Shown here piece after piece: positions 1 through 5,075 of a DNA stretch of 5,086 bases. Made by a program: the position numbers and the translations under genes. This DNA comes from CAZLNO01 sp964561005 (GTDB lineage: Bacteria > Pseudomonadota > Alphaproteobacteria > Kiloniellales > Rhodovibrionaceae), in NCBI GenBank assembly GCA_964561005.1, contig CAZLNO010000162.1, positions 1 to 5,086 of the forward strand, written 5' to 3'. Below the pieces are notes generated by a model. That model worked only from the letters and a program-made list of their open reading frames with translations, was not told the DNA's origin and made no database searches. Position 1 is the stretch's first letter, and every line of letters begins with the position of its first letter.

Positions 1-53
1 CCTTCTACGAGATCGACGAGGCCACCGCCGAGCTGCCGCGCGAGGCGAGCTGA
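1..53 (+). CDS. C-terminal end of an unidentified protein (5' truncated by window edge)
   Basis: Reading from base 3, sixteen codons give FYEIDEATAELPREAS and then a TGA stop at 51-53. All sixteen codons end in G or C, which fits coding sequence of this GC-rich genome and favours this frame over the other two. The tail is acidic and soluble-looking, with no membrane segment. It is too short to assign to a family and I do not recognise it. It converges on the PEP-CTERM-like gene, with 41 bases between the two stop codons, so the two genes are not co-transcribed. Confidence 0.5.
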   Translation, partial: FYEIDEATAELPREAS

Positions 54-73
54 GGGCGGGGGCCGCGTCCTGG

Positions 74-86
74 CTGAATCATTCAG
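74..86. repeat. Short inverted repeat between convergent genes
   Basis: CTGAATCATTCAG is a perfect 6-bp dyad around a single central base, lying between two converging stop codons (53 and 95). As RNA it could form only a small stem (about 5 bp with a 3-nt loop) and no run of T follows on either strand, so it is at best a weak bidirectional terminator. A protein-binding site is possible, but the position is not promoter-like. Confidence 0.3.
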
Positions 87-94
87 ACGCTACG

Positions 95-796
95 TCACTG
101 ACCGGCACGGCCAGTTATGTTGCGTGCGCCTTCGATGCGCCGTGCCAGTAAGCCCAGTCCGGTCAGGATGAAACCAAAGAGGAAGAGCGTGGCCGGTACG
201 GGAACCTCAGTTACCGGTCCGTTCGGACGCGCCACGAAAATCGTCGTATCCTCGGATGTCCGATTCCCGAAGCCGACATTCGCGGCGTCCCAGATACCTT
301 CCGCGATAAAGATGTCGCCCCATACTGGAGCCCGATTGGATGTGAAAGAGTAAATCAAGTTAGTATCGTTTATATTCTCACCCTCGGCGTCAAATTTGAC
401 AGCACCATCAATTTCATCAATGTCACCGAATTCAATTTCAATCTCATCAGAGGATGAGACTTCGTCGCCACTTATCTCAAAACCCGTTACGCAATTTGGA
501 TCACCAGGATCTATACAGTCGTCGCTCAGATCGAGAGTCAAATGGGAAATTGAAGGATTCTGAAGGTTATCTCCAGAAAATGTATATTGATAGTTAAACG
601 TTCCATCACCGTTATTTGTGATATTCCAATCAAGATTCAGAGCACCACTCGGATTACCCCGAACAAATTCCAGTCCGCCGGTAGTGTCCCTCGATCCAGT
701 CAGATCCGCCGATGTTCCGTATACGGGGGCAGCTTGGGCTACGGGGCCAAGGATCATTCCAACCGCCATGGCGCTGAGGAAAATTTTCGTTTTCAT
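95..796 (-). CDS. Secreted PEP-CTERM-like (exosortase-sorted) surface protein
   Basis: Encodes 233 residues. Residues 1-22 form a signal peptide: KTK basic start, hydrophobic core, and an AQA cleavage motif before A23. The mature part is rich in beta-prone, acidic sequence, including a stretch around 111-145 dense in D and E. It has two cysteines (C94, C102), possibly a disulfide. The C-terminus has the tripartite exosortase signal: VPVPAT at 198-203, a hydrophobic helix at 204-217, then RR at 219-220. The SISH (about 82-85) and RAPVWGD (155-161) segments resemble a group of proteobacterial PEP-CTERM proteins I remember. Such proteins are exported, cut by exosortase and tied to exopolysaccharide or biofilm matrix; the exact role here is unknown. 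The ATG at 796 is chosen over an in-frame GTG at 838 because GGAG (804-807) lies 7 nt upstream and the predicted sigma-54 start site (about 840) leaves no leader for the GTG. Odd points: a 13-residue tail after the RR, VPVPAT instead of VPEPS, and much lower GC than its neighbours. No exosortase gene is in view. Confidence 0.85.
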   Translation of the reverse strand: MKTKIFLSAMAVGMILGPVAQAAPVYGTSADLTGSRDTTGGLEFVRGNPSGALNLDWNITNNGDGTFNYQYTFSGDNLQNPSISHLTLDLSDDCIDPGDPNCVTGFEISGDEVSSSDEIEIEFGDIDEIDGAVKFDAEGENINDTNLIYSFTSNRAPVWGDIFIAEGIWDAANVGFGNRTSEDTTIFVARPNGPVTEVPVPATLFLFGFILTGLGLLARRIEGARNITGRAGQ

Positions 797-803
797 CCTT
801 CGA

Positions 804-807
804 CTCC
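804..807 (-). promoter_or_regulatory. Ribosome binding site deciding the PEP-CTERM-like gene start
   Basis: On the minus strand GGAG is followed by 7 nt (TCGAAGG) and then ATG at 796-794. This spacing is near ideal and supports the 233-residue start over the longer GTG-initiated frame. Confidence 0.7.
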
Positions 808-849
808 GCCGGATTTTGTAGCGAATGGGTTGCCGCACTGGTGGTATTC

Positions 850-867
850 TAGCAAAGATCGTGCCAA
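850..867 (-). promoter_or_regulatory. Sigma-54 (RpoN) -24/-12 promoter of the PEP-CTERM-like gene
   Basis: The minus strand reads TTGGCACGATCTTTGCTA. It matches the RpoN consensus YTGGCACG-N4-TTGCW at every defined position, with exactly 10 bp between the invariant GG (864-865) and GC (852-853). The inferred transcription start is near 840, giving a leader of about 44 nt with a good ribosome binding site before the ATG at 796. Sigma-54 promoters need an ATP-driven enhancer-binding activator, and two dyad sites suited to that role lie upstream. Known biology: PEP-CTERM/exosortase loci often encode the sigma-54 activator PrsR with its kinase PrsK. No clear IHF site was seen between the promoter and the dyads. 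Confidence 0.85.
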
Positions 868-917
868 GGAGCGAACAGAGCGAAAATGCGCGTTCTCAGG
901 CGTTCTCGCAGCCGTGG

Positions 918-937
918 TTGTCAAGAAATTTAGACAA
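918..937. promoter_or_regulatory. Candidate enhancer-binding-protein site, proximal copy
   Basis: The minus strand reads TTGTCTAAATTTCTTGACAA. This 20-bp dyad has 5-bp outer arms TTGTC/GACAA, and 7 of its 10 position pairs are complementary. It is centred near -88 from the predicted sigma-54 start. It shares TGTC and CTTGACA at identical spacing with the dyad at 961-980. The likely function, inferred, is the upstream activator sequence for a sigma-54 activator such as PrsR. Confidence 0.6.
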
Positions 938-960
938 GGATCGCGGAGTGAACGAAACAC

Positions 961-980
961 CTGTCAAGTGGCCCTGACAG
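961..980. promoter_or_regulatory. Candidate enhancer-binding-protein site, distal copy
   Basis: The minus strand reads CTGTCAGGGCCACTTGACAG. It is a dyad with perfect 6-bp arms CTGTCA/TGACAG around an 8-bp centre, centred near -130 from the predicted sigma-54 start. Its centre is 43 bp from that of the proximal copy, about four helical turns, so both sites face the same side of the DNA. That is typical of paired activator sites and unlikely for unrelated palindromes. It could instead bind an unrelated dimeric regulator. Confidence 0.6.
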
Positions 981-1020
981 CATCGCAAGGCCCACTCATC
1001 GATATTCAATCTGTATCCGT

Positions 1021-1036
1021 GAGTGGCCAGCCACTC
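1021..1036 (-). terminator. Hairpin just after the CobD-like gene, possible terminator
   Basis: The sequence GAGTGGC-CA-GCCACTC is a perfect 7-bp dyad beginning 3 nt past the TAG stop of the CobD-like gene. On the minus strand the stem can extend by GT/AC past one bulged G. No T-run follows, so it is not a canonical intrinsic terminator. It may end or stabilise the 3' end of the ugp/CobD-like transcript. Confidence 0.35.
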
Positions 1037-1039
1037 CAC

Positions 1040-2038
1040 CTACACCTGCCGCAGCAGCACCAGCCCCGCCACCAGGCCGGCGTTGATCAGGCAGGCGACG
1101 GTGAACAGGCCCAGCGCCCGACCGACCTCGCGGGCGCCCGGCGCGGCCACCGGCGACAGCGAGGCGTCGCGGCGGGCGGCCAGGTGCAGCGCGCCGCCCA
1201 GGGCGCCCACCGACCAGGCCTTCGCCCGGCGCAGCCGCTTGAACGCCGTCAGGGGGTCGGTGCCGGGGAGGAAGCAGGCCGCCAGCGCCAGATAGAGCCC
1301 CGCCAGCCTGTCGGGAATCCAGCGCAGCGCCACGTCCAGGCGCACCGCCGGAAAGGCGAAGTCGCCCTCGCGCCCCCGGTCGTAGCCGCCGCCCCCCGGC
1401 CGGTTGCCGGTCGAGACGACGGTCGCCGCCGCGCGCACCGCCTGCTGAATGAACAGACCGGGCAGGCCCAGCAGCACGTACCAGAACACCGGCCCCACGA
1501 CGGCGCCGGTGAAGCGCTCGCCCAGGCCGCCCACCGCCGCCAGCGCGATGCCCCGCGCCTCCAGGCGCTCCAGCTCGTTCGGGTCCAGCAGCTCCCCGGC
1601 GAGCGCGCGCAGCCGCTCGCGCGCGCTCTCCACCTCGCCCGCTTCCAGCGCCCGCGCGACCTGACCGGCCAGGCGGCCCGCCGTGCGCTGGCCGAGCAGC
1701 GAGACCAGCACGAACAACTCGACGATCCAGGTGTAGGGCAGGCCGCGCGTCAGCCACGCCAGCGCGGAGCCGGCGACGGCCGCGACCAGCGCGATGAAGA
1801 CGATGACCACCGCGCCGCGGACGATCAGCGCCCGCCGGCTGCGTTGCGGCTTGTTCAGGCGACGCTCCAGCGTGCCGGCAAGCTGGACCACCAGCGCGCG
1901 GGGATGGCGCACGAAGGGCAGCCGCGCGGCGAGGTCGCCCACATAGGCCTCGATCGCCAGGGCCGCGAGCAGCAGGAACAGCGGGTCGGTGGCGCCGTAC
2001 GCGCCGGGGGGAGCGGGCAGATCCATGACGGCCCGCAT
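1040..2038 (-). CDS. Divergent CobD/CbiB-family membrane protein
   Basis: Encodes 332 residues, a normal length for CobD/CbiB (adenosylcobinamide-phosphate synthase, a cobamide-pathway membrane enzyme that attaches the aminopropanol arm). Hydrophobic segments lie near 18-36, 73-96, 103-116, 178-200, 246-258 and 308-329. Family landmarks: the LAIEAYVGD start (27-35), HPRALV (45-50), VVGPVFWYVLLGLPG (180-194, matching the IAPLFF region) and VRLDVALRWIPDRLAGL (232-248, matching the ARxDDVxNxxPARL motif). Residues usually well conserved are missing: the ETVAEN-type segment is GGLGER (170-175) and the NTLDSMVGY-type segment is RAAATVVSTGN (202-212). A canonical activity is therefore doubtful; the AmpE-like branch of the same superfamily is an alternative. 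No other cobalamin gene is visible. The start at 2038 has AAAGAGA just upstream; an ATG at 2026 is the alternative. The gene follows ugpC by 66 nt on the same strand with no clear terminator, so read-through from the ugp operon is plausible. Confidence 0.75.
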   Translation of the reverse strand: MRAVMDLPAPPGAYGATDPLFLLLAALAIEAYVGDLAARLPFVRHPRALVVQLAGTLERRLNKPQRSRRALIVRGAVVIVFIALVAAVAGSALAWLTRGLPYTWIVELFVLVSLLGQRTAGRLAGQVARALEAGEVESARERLRALAGELLDPNELERLEARGIALAAVGGLGERFTGAVVGPVFWYVLLGLPGLFIQQAVRAAATVVSTGNRPGGGGYDRGREGDFAFPAVRLDVALRWIPDRLAGLYLALAACFLPGTDPLTAFKRLRRAKAWSVGALGGALHLAARRDASLSPVAAPGAREVGRALGLFTVACLINAGLVAGLVLLRQV

Positions 2039-2104
2039 TCTCTTTCGCCCCGGTACACCCGGTCAATGGAGGGTTTGCGGCGGGCGGCGCGGCGGGATCG
2101 GATG

Positions 2105-3208
2105 CTACGACTCGGGCAGGCGCGCGCCGCTGTCCGCGTCGAAGAGGTGCAGGGCTTCCGGCGCGACCGCGCAGGCGATTCGCGCCCCCTCGCGCACCTG
2201 CCGGGTGCCGGGCAGACGGGCCGTCACCTGCTGGCCGTCCGGGTCGAGCCGGCCATGCGCCAGCGTGTCGGCGCCCAACGTCTCGACCAGCTCGACCGTC
2301 AGCGACAGCCCATCGCCGGCCTCGCCGTCGGGCAGGGCGCGCAAGTGCTCCGGCCGGATGCCCAGGGTCACCCGCCGACCTGCCTGGGCCTGGAACAGCG
2401 GCCGGCCGGGCAGGGTCGGGCCGCCGTCGAGCACCAGGTCGCCGTCCTCGGTGACCCGCGCGTCCAGGAAGTTCATCGCCGGCGAGCCGATGAAGCCGGC
2501 GACGTAGCGGGTGGCCGGCCGCTCATAGACGGCCAGCGGCTCGTCGATCTGCTCCGCCCGTCCGGCGTTCATCACGATCAGGCGGTCGGCCAGGGTCATC
2601 GCCTCCACCTGGTCGTGGGTGACGTAGACCGAGGTGGTGCCGAGCCGGCGCTGGAGCTGCTTGATCTCCAGGCGCATCTGCACCCGCAGCTTGGCGTCCA
2701 GGTTGGACAGCGGCTCGTCGAACAGGAAGACCGCGGGGTCGCGCACGATCGCCCGGCCCATCGCCACGCGCTGGCGCTGGCCGCCCGAGAGCTGGCGCGG
2801 GCGGCGTTCGAGGTAGTCCTCGATCGCCAGGATGCGCGCGGCCTCGCGCACGCGCTCGTCGATCTCCGCCTTGCTCTTGCGCGCGATCCTCAGGCCATAG
2901 GCCATGTTGTCGTAGACGCTCATGTGCGGATAGAGCGCGTAGTTCTGGAACACCATGGCCACCGAGCGCTCGCGCGGCTCCAGGTCGTTGACCACGCGCC
3001 CGGCAATGGCGATCTCGCCCTCGGTGATCTCCTCCAGCCCGGCGATCATGCGCAGCAGGGTGGACTTGCCGCAGCCCGAGGGACCGACCACGACGACGAA
3101 CTCGCCCTCGCCCACCACGGCGTCGAGGCCGTGGACCACCTGGGTGTCGCCGAAGCGCTTCTTGACGCCGCGCAGCTCGATCTCGCCGCTCGTGTGTGTC
3201 TGTCTCAT
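2105..3208 (-). CDS. ugpC: sn-glycerol-3-phosphate ABC transporter ATP-binding protein UgpC
   Basis: Encodes 367 residues, close to the roughly 356 of enterobacterial UgpC. This cytoplasmic ATPase powers UgpAE. All nucleotide-binding motifs are intact: Walker A GPSGCGKST (42-50), Q-loop Q88 in VFQNYALYPH, signature LSGGQRQRV (140-148), Walker B VFLFDEP (160-166), D-loop SNLD (168-171) and H-loop H198. The C-terminal part from about 240 is the regulatory OB/TOBE domain of the MalK-like class, with GIRPEHL at 283-289. Its ATG overlaps the ugpE stop in an ATGA arrangement, implying translational coupling; only a weak GAG precedes the start. The sequence alone resembles other MalK/MsmX-type sugar ATPases. 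The Ugp assignment rests on adjacent UgpA and UgpE. Such ATPases sometimes serve several importers. Confidence 0.92.
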   Translation of the reverse strand: MRQTHTSGEIELRGVKKRFGDTQVVHGLDAVVGEGEFVVVVGPSGCGKSTLLRMIAGLEEITEGEIAIAGRVVNDLEPRERSVAMVFQNYALYPHMSVYDNMAYGLRIARKSKAEIDERVREAARILAIEDYLERRPRQLSGGQRQRVAMGRAIVRDPAVFLFDEPLSNLDAKLRVQMRLEIKQLQRRLGTTSVYVTHDQVEAMTLADRLIVMNAGRAEQIDEPLAVYERPATRYVAGFIGSPAMNFLDARVTEDGDLVLDGGPTLPGRPLFQAQAGRRVTLGIRPEHLRALPDGEAGDGLSLTVELVETLGADTLAHGRLDPDGQQVTARLPGTRQVREGARIACAVAPEALHLFDADSGARLPES

Positions 3209-4053
3209 TTCTCGGTCTCGACGAGTCCCTTCACGAACAGCCGCTGCATGGCGATCACCACGATCACCGGCGGGATCAGCGCCAGCACGGTGACCGCCAT
3301 GACCAGGTGCCAGCGCGGCTCGGCCTCGCTCACCTGCACCATGGCATGGATGCCCATGACGACCGTGGTCATGGATTCCTCGGTGGTGATGATCAGCGGC
3401 CAGAGGTACTGGTTCCAGCCATAGATGAACAGGATGACGAACAGCGCCGCGATATTGGTTTTCGACAGCGGCAGCAGGATGTCCCAGAAGAACCGCAGCG
3501 GCCCCGCGCCGTCCAGCCGCGCCGCCTCCAGCAGCTCGTCGGGTATGGTCAGGAAGAACTGCCGGAACAGGAAGGTCGCCGTGGCCGAGGCGATCAGCGG
3601 AATGATCAGCCCCGGATAGCTGTTCAGCAGCGCCAGGTCCGAGGCGACCTCGAAGGTGGGGACGATGCGCACCTCCACCGGCAGCATCAGCGTGACGAAG
3701 ATCATCCAGAAGAACAGCATCCGCAGCGGAAAGCGGAAGTAGACGATGGCGTAGGCGGAGATGATCGAGATCGCGATCTTGCCCACCGAGATGCCCAGCG
3801 CCATCACCAGCGAGTTCGCCAGCATGGTGAACACCGGCGCGCTGCCGAAGTTCGCCACCTCGCCGGTCAGCACGGCCAGATAGTTGGCGAGGAAGCGGTC
3901 GCCCGGCAGCATCGGGATCGGCGCGGTCATCACCTCGTCCACCGGGTGGGTGGAGGCGACGAAGGCGATGTAGACCGGCAGCGCCACCGTCAGCAGCCCG
4001 GCGATCAGCACGGCGTGGGAGAAGATGGTCAGTCCGCGGTTGCGCTCCACCAT
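3205..4053 (-). CDS. ugpE: sn-glycerol-3-phosphate ABC transporter permease UgpE
   Basis: Encodes 282 residues, against 281 in E. coli UgpE, and matches that protein along its length from memory. Examples are LTIFSHAVLI (8-17), FRFPLRMLFFWMIFVTLMLP (106-125), ASATATFLFRQFF (155-167) and FIYGWNQYLWPL (209-220). It is an inner-membrane subunit with six predicted helices, near 9-32, 80-105, 112-128, 146-168, 202-222 and 250-270. The EAA cytoplasmic loop that docks on UgpC is EAARLDGAGPLRFFWDILLP (176-195). With UgpA it forms the channel for glycerol-3-phosphate and glycerophosphodiesters delivered by UgpB. The ribosome binding site GGAG (4062-4065) directly abuts the ugpA stop (TGAGGAG), 8 nt from the ATG. 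The 3' end overlaps ugpC by 4 nt. Confidence 0.96.
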   Translation of the reverse strand: MVERNRGLTIFSHAVLIAGLLTVALPVYIAFVASTHPVDEVMTAPIPMLPGDRFLANYLAVLTGEVANFGSAPVFTMLANSLVMALGISVGKIAISIISAYAIVYFRFPLRMLFFWMIFVTLMLPVEVRIVPTFEVASDLALLNSYPGLIIPLIASATATFLFRQFFLTIPDELLEAARLDGAGPLRFFWDILLPLSKTNIAALFVILFIYGWNQYLWPLIITTEESMTTVVMGIHAMVQVSEAEPRWHLVMAVTVLALIPPVIVVIAMQRLFVKGLVETEK

Positions 4054-4061
4054 GCCCGGCG

Positions 4062-4065
4062 CTCC
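4062..4065 (-). promoter_or_regulatory. Ribosome binding site of ugpE fused to the ugpA stop
   Basis: The minus strand reads TGAGGAG followed by 8 nt and ATG. The ugpA stop codon directly abuts the Shine-Dalgarno sequence, so ribosomes finishing ugpA reach the ugpE initiation site. This suggests translational coupling of the two permease subunits. Confidence 0.65.
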
Positions 4066-4950
4066 TCAGGCGTACTGCACGCGGCGTTCGACATAGCGGA
4101 ACTGGATCACCGTCAGCGTGATCACGATCAGCATCAGGATCACCGACTGCGCCGCCGAACCGCCCAGGTCCAGCCCCACGAAGCCGTCGCGATAGACCTT
4201 GTAGACCAGGATCTCCGTGGCGTTCGCCGGCCCGCCGCTGGTGGTGGCGTGGATGACGGCGAAGGTTTCGAAGAAGGCGTAGACCATGTTCACCACCATC
4301 AGAAAGAAGGTGGTCGGCGACAGCAGCGGGAAGACCACGGTCCAGAACCGCCGGGCCGGCCCGGCGCCGTCGATGGCCGCCGCCTCGATCAGCGAGCGCG
4401 GAATGCTCTGCAGTCCCGCCAGGAAGAAGACGAAGTTGTAGCTGACCTGCTTCCAGGCGGCGGCGATCACCACCATGATCATGGCGTTCGTGCCGCTGAG
4501 GAAGGGGTTCCACTCCAGGCCCAGGCCGTGAATCAGGTAGGCCAGGATGCCCACCGTCGGGTTGAACATGAACAGCCAGAGCACGCCGGCCACCGCCGGC
4601 GCCACCGCATAGGGCGCGATCAGCAGCGTTCGGTAGAGTCCCGAGGCCCGGATCACCCGGTCGGCCATCACCGCCAGGAACAGCCCCGAGGCCAGGCCCA
4701 GCGCGGTGACCGACACCGTGAAGATGGCCGTGACCTTGACGGAATTCAGGTACTGCGGGTCGTGCAGCAGCGCGGCGAAGTTCTCGAACCAGACGAACTC
4801 CGTCGACAGCCCGAAGGCGTCCTGCACCAGCATCGACTGCCACAGCGCCTGCGCCGCCGGCCAGAGGAAGAAGACCACCGTGACAATGATCTGCGGCGTC
4901 ACCAGCAGGTAGGGCAGGAACGCTTTTCGGAAATGAACGCGTTTGAGCAT
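4066..4950 (-). CDS. ugpA: sn-glycerol-3-phosphate ABC transporter permease UgpA
   Basis: Encodes 294 residues, against 295 in E. coli UgpA, with close similarity from memory. Examples are FLPYLLVTPQIIVTVVFFLW (11-30), APYAVAPAVAGVLWLF (112-127), WKQVSYNFVFF (166-176) and SIPRSLIEAAAIDGAGP (182-198). It is an inner-membrane subunit with predicted helices near 11-33, 72-95, 106-128, 155-180, 211-235 and 266-285. The EAA loop begins at E189 (EAAAIDGAGPARRFWTVVFP, 189-208) and contacts UgpC. It pairs with UgpE as the import channel. The ATG at 4950 (MLKRVHFRKAFLPYLL) is chosen because the protein then begins like its homologues, and a weak AAGG lies 6 nt upstream. The frame stays open to a TTG at 5070, but that extension would translate the palindromic leader and has no family counterpart. 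First of three tightly linked genes; ugpB is expected upstream, outside the window. Confidence 0.95.
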   Translation of the reverse strand: MLKRVHFRKAFLPYLLVTPQIIVTVVFFLWPAAQALWQSMLVQDAFGLSTEFVWFENFAALLHDPQYLNSVKVTAIFTVSVTALGLASGLFLAVMADRVIRASGLYRTLLIAPYAVAPAVAGVLWLFMFNPTVGILAYLIHGLGLEWNPFLSGTNAMIMVVIAAAWKQVSYNFVFFLAGLQSIPRSLIEAAAIDGAGPARRFWTVVFPLLSPTTFFLMVVNMVYAFFETFAVIHATTSGGPANATEILVYKVYRDGFVGLDLGGSAAQSVILMLIVITLTVIQFRYVERRVQYA

Positions 4951-4977
4951 GCGGTGCCTTTTGTCCGCGCTGCCGAC

Positions 4978-4993
4978 CGCGGCTGGCGCCGCG
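4978..4993. repeat. GC-rich hairpin in the ugpA leader
   Basis: CGCGGC-TGGC-GCCGCG is a perfect 6-bp stem with a 4-nt loop, 27 bases upstream of the ugpA ATG on the transcribed strand. It may affect mRNA stability or ugpA initiation. No T-run follows. Confidence 0.45.
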
Positions 4994-5007
4994 ATCCCCC
5001 ACCCTGA

Positions 5008-5031
5008 CCCTCCCCCGCGAGCGGGGGAGGG
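5008..5031. repeat. REP-like GC palindrome upstream of ugpA
   Basis: Two perfect 11-bp arms, CCCTCCCCCGC and GCGGGGGAGGG, flank only GA, so the RNA would form a very stable stem of about 10 bp with a tetraloop. Elements with this CCCTCCCCCGC core are familiar as dispersed intergenic repeats in many alphaproteobacteria. If ugpB lies just upstream, the hairpin would sit between the binding-protein and permease genes, where such structures often protect the upstream mRNA and lower permease expression (inference). No T-run follows on either strand, which argues against a simple intrinsic terminator. Confidence 0.7.
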
Positions 5032-5050
5032 GATGGAGCGCACCGAATTG

Positions 5051-5071
5051 ATTGCGGATACACGCCGCAAT
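5051..5071. promoter_or_regulatory. Operator-like dyad overlapping a TATAAT
   Basis: ATTGCGG-ATACACG-CCGCAAT is a perfect 7-bp inverted repeat with a 7-bp spacer. It overlaps by two bases the minus-strand TATAAT at 5070-5075 and would cover a start site near 5063. If the promoter is real, a repressor bound here would block it. The alternative is a post-stop hairpin of the upstream gene: a TAA at 5073-5071 lies immediately before it. The window edge prevents a decision. Confidence 0.4.
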
Positions 5072-5075
5072 TATA
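5070..5075 (-). promoter_or_regulatory. Possible sigma-70 -10 element upstream of ugpA
   Basis: The minus strand has a perfect TATAAT. A -35 element at the usual 16-18 bp spacing would lie at about 5092-5099, beyond the window, so only half of the promoter can be examined. If active it would give a leader of about 113 nt before ugpA containing two stable hairpins. Confidence 0.3.

Noticed and set aside
389..400. Perfect 12-bp palindrome GTCAAATTTGAC
   Set aside because: It lies inside the PEP-CTERM-like coding sequence as ordinary codons for V-K-F-D and lacks the 20-bp dyad layout, so it is probably a coincidence.
918..980. TTGACA hexamers read as sigma-70 -35 elements, or CTGTCA as a Pho box
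   Set aside because: No -10-like hexamer follows at 16-18 bp for either TTGACA. The CTGTCA elements form inverted repeats, not the 11-bp-phased direct repeats of a Pho box.
996..2066. A 356-codon minus-strand frame overlapping the CobD-like gene
   Set aside because: Its translation is R/G/A/P-rich without hydrophobic segments. The overlapping frame with clear CobD/CbiB motifs is the real one.
587..3424. A 945-codon open frame on the plus strand, and a similar 603-codon one at 3196-5007
   Set aside because: They run antisense to ugpA, ugpE, ugpC and the CobD-like gene. Their translations are low-complexity R/Q/H/D-rich strings typical of the reverse strand of GC-rich genes.
2105..5002. A 965-codon minus-strand frame suggesting a giant fusion ending in UgpC
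   Set aside because: Only the last 367 codons resemble a protein family. The upstream part is an out-of-frame shadow of ugpA and ugpE, and the ATGA overlap marks the true ugpC start.
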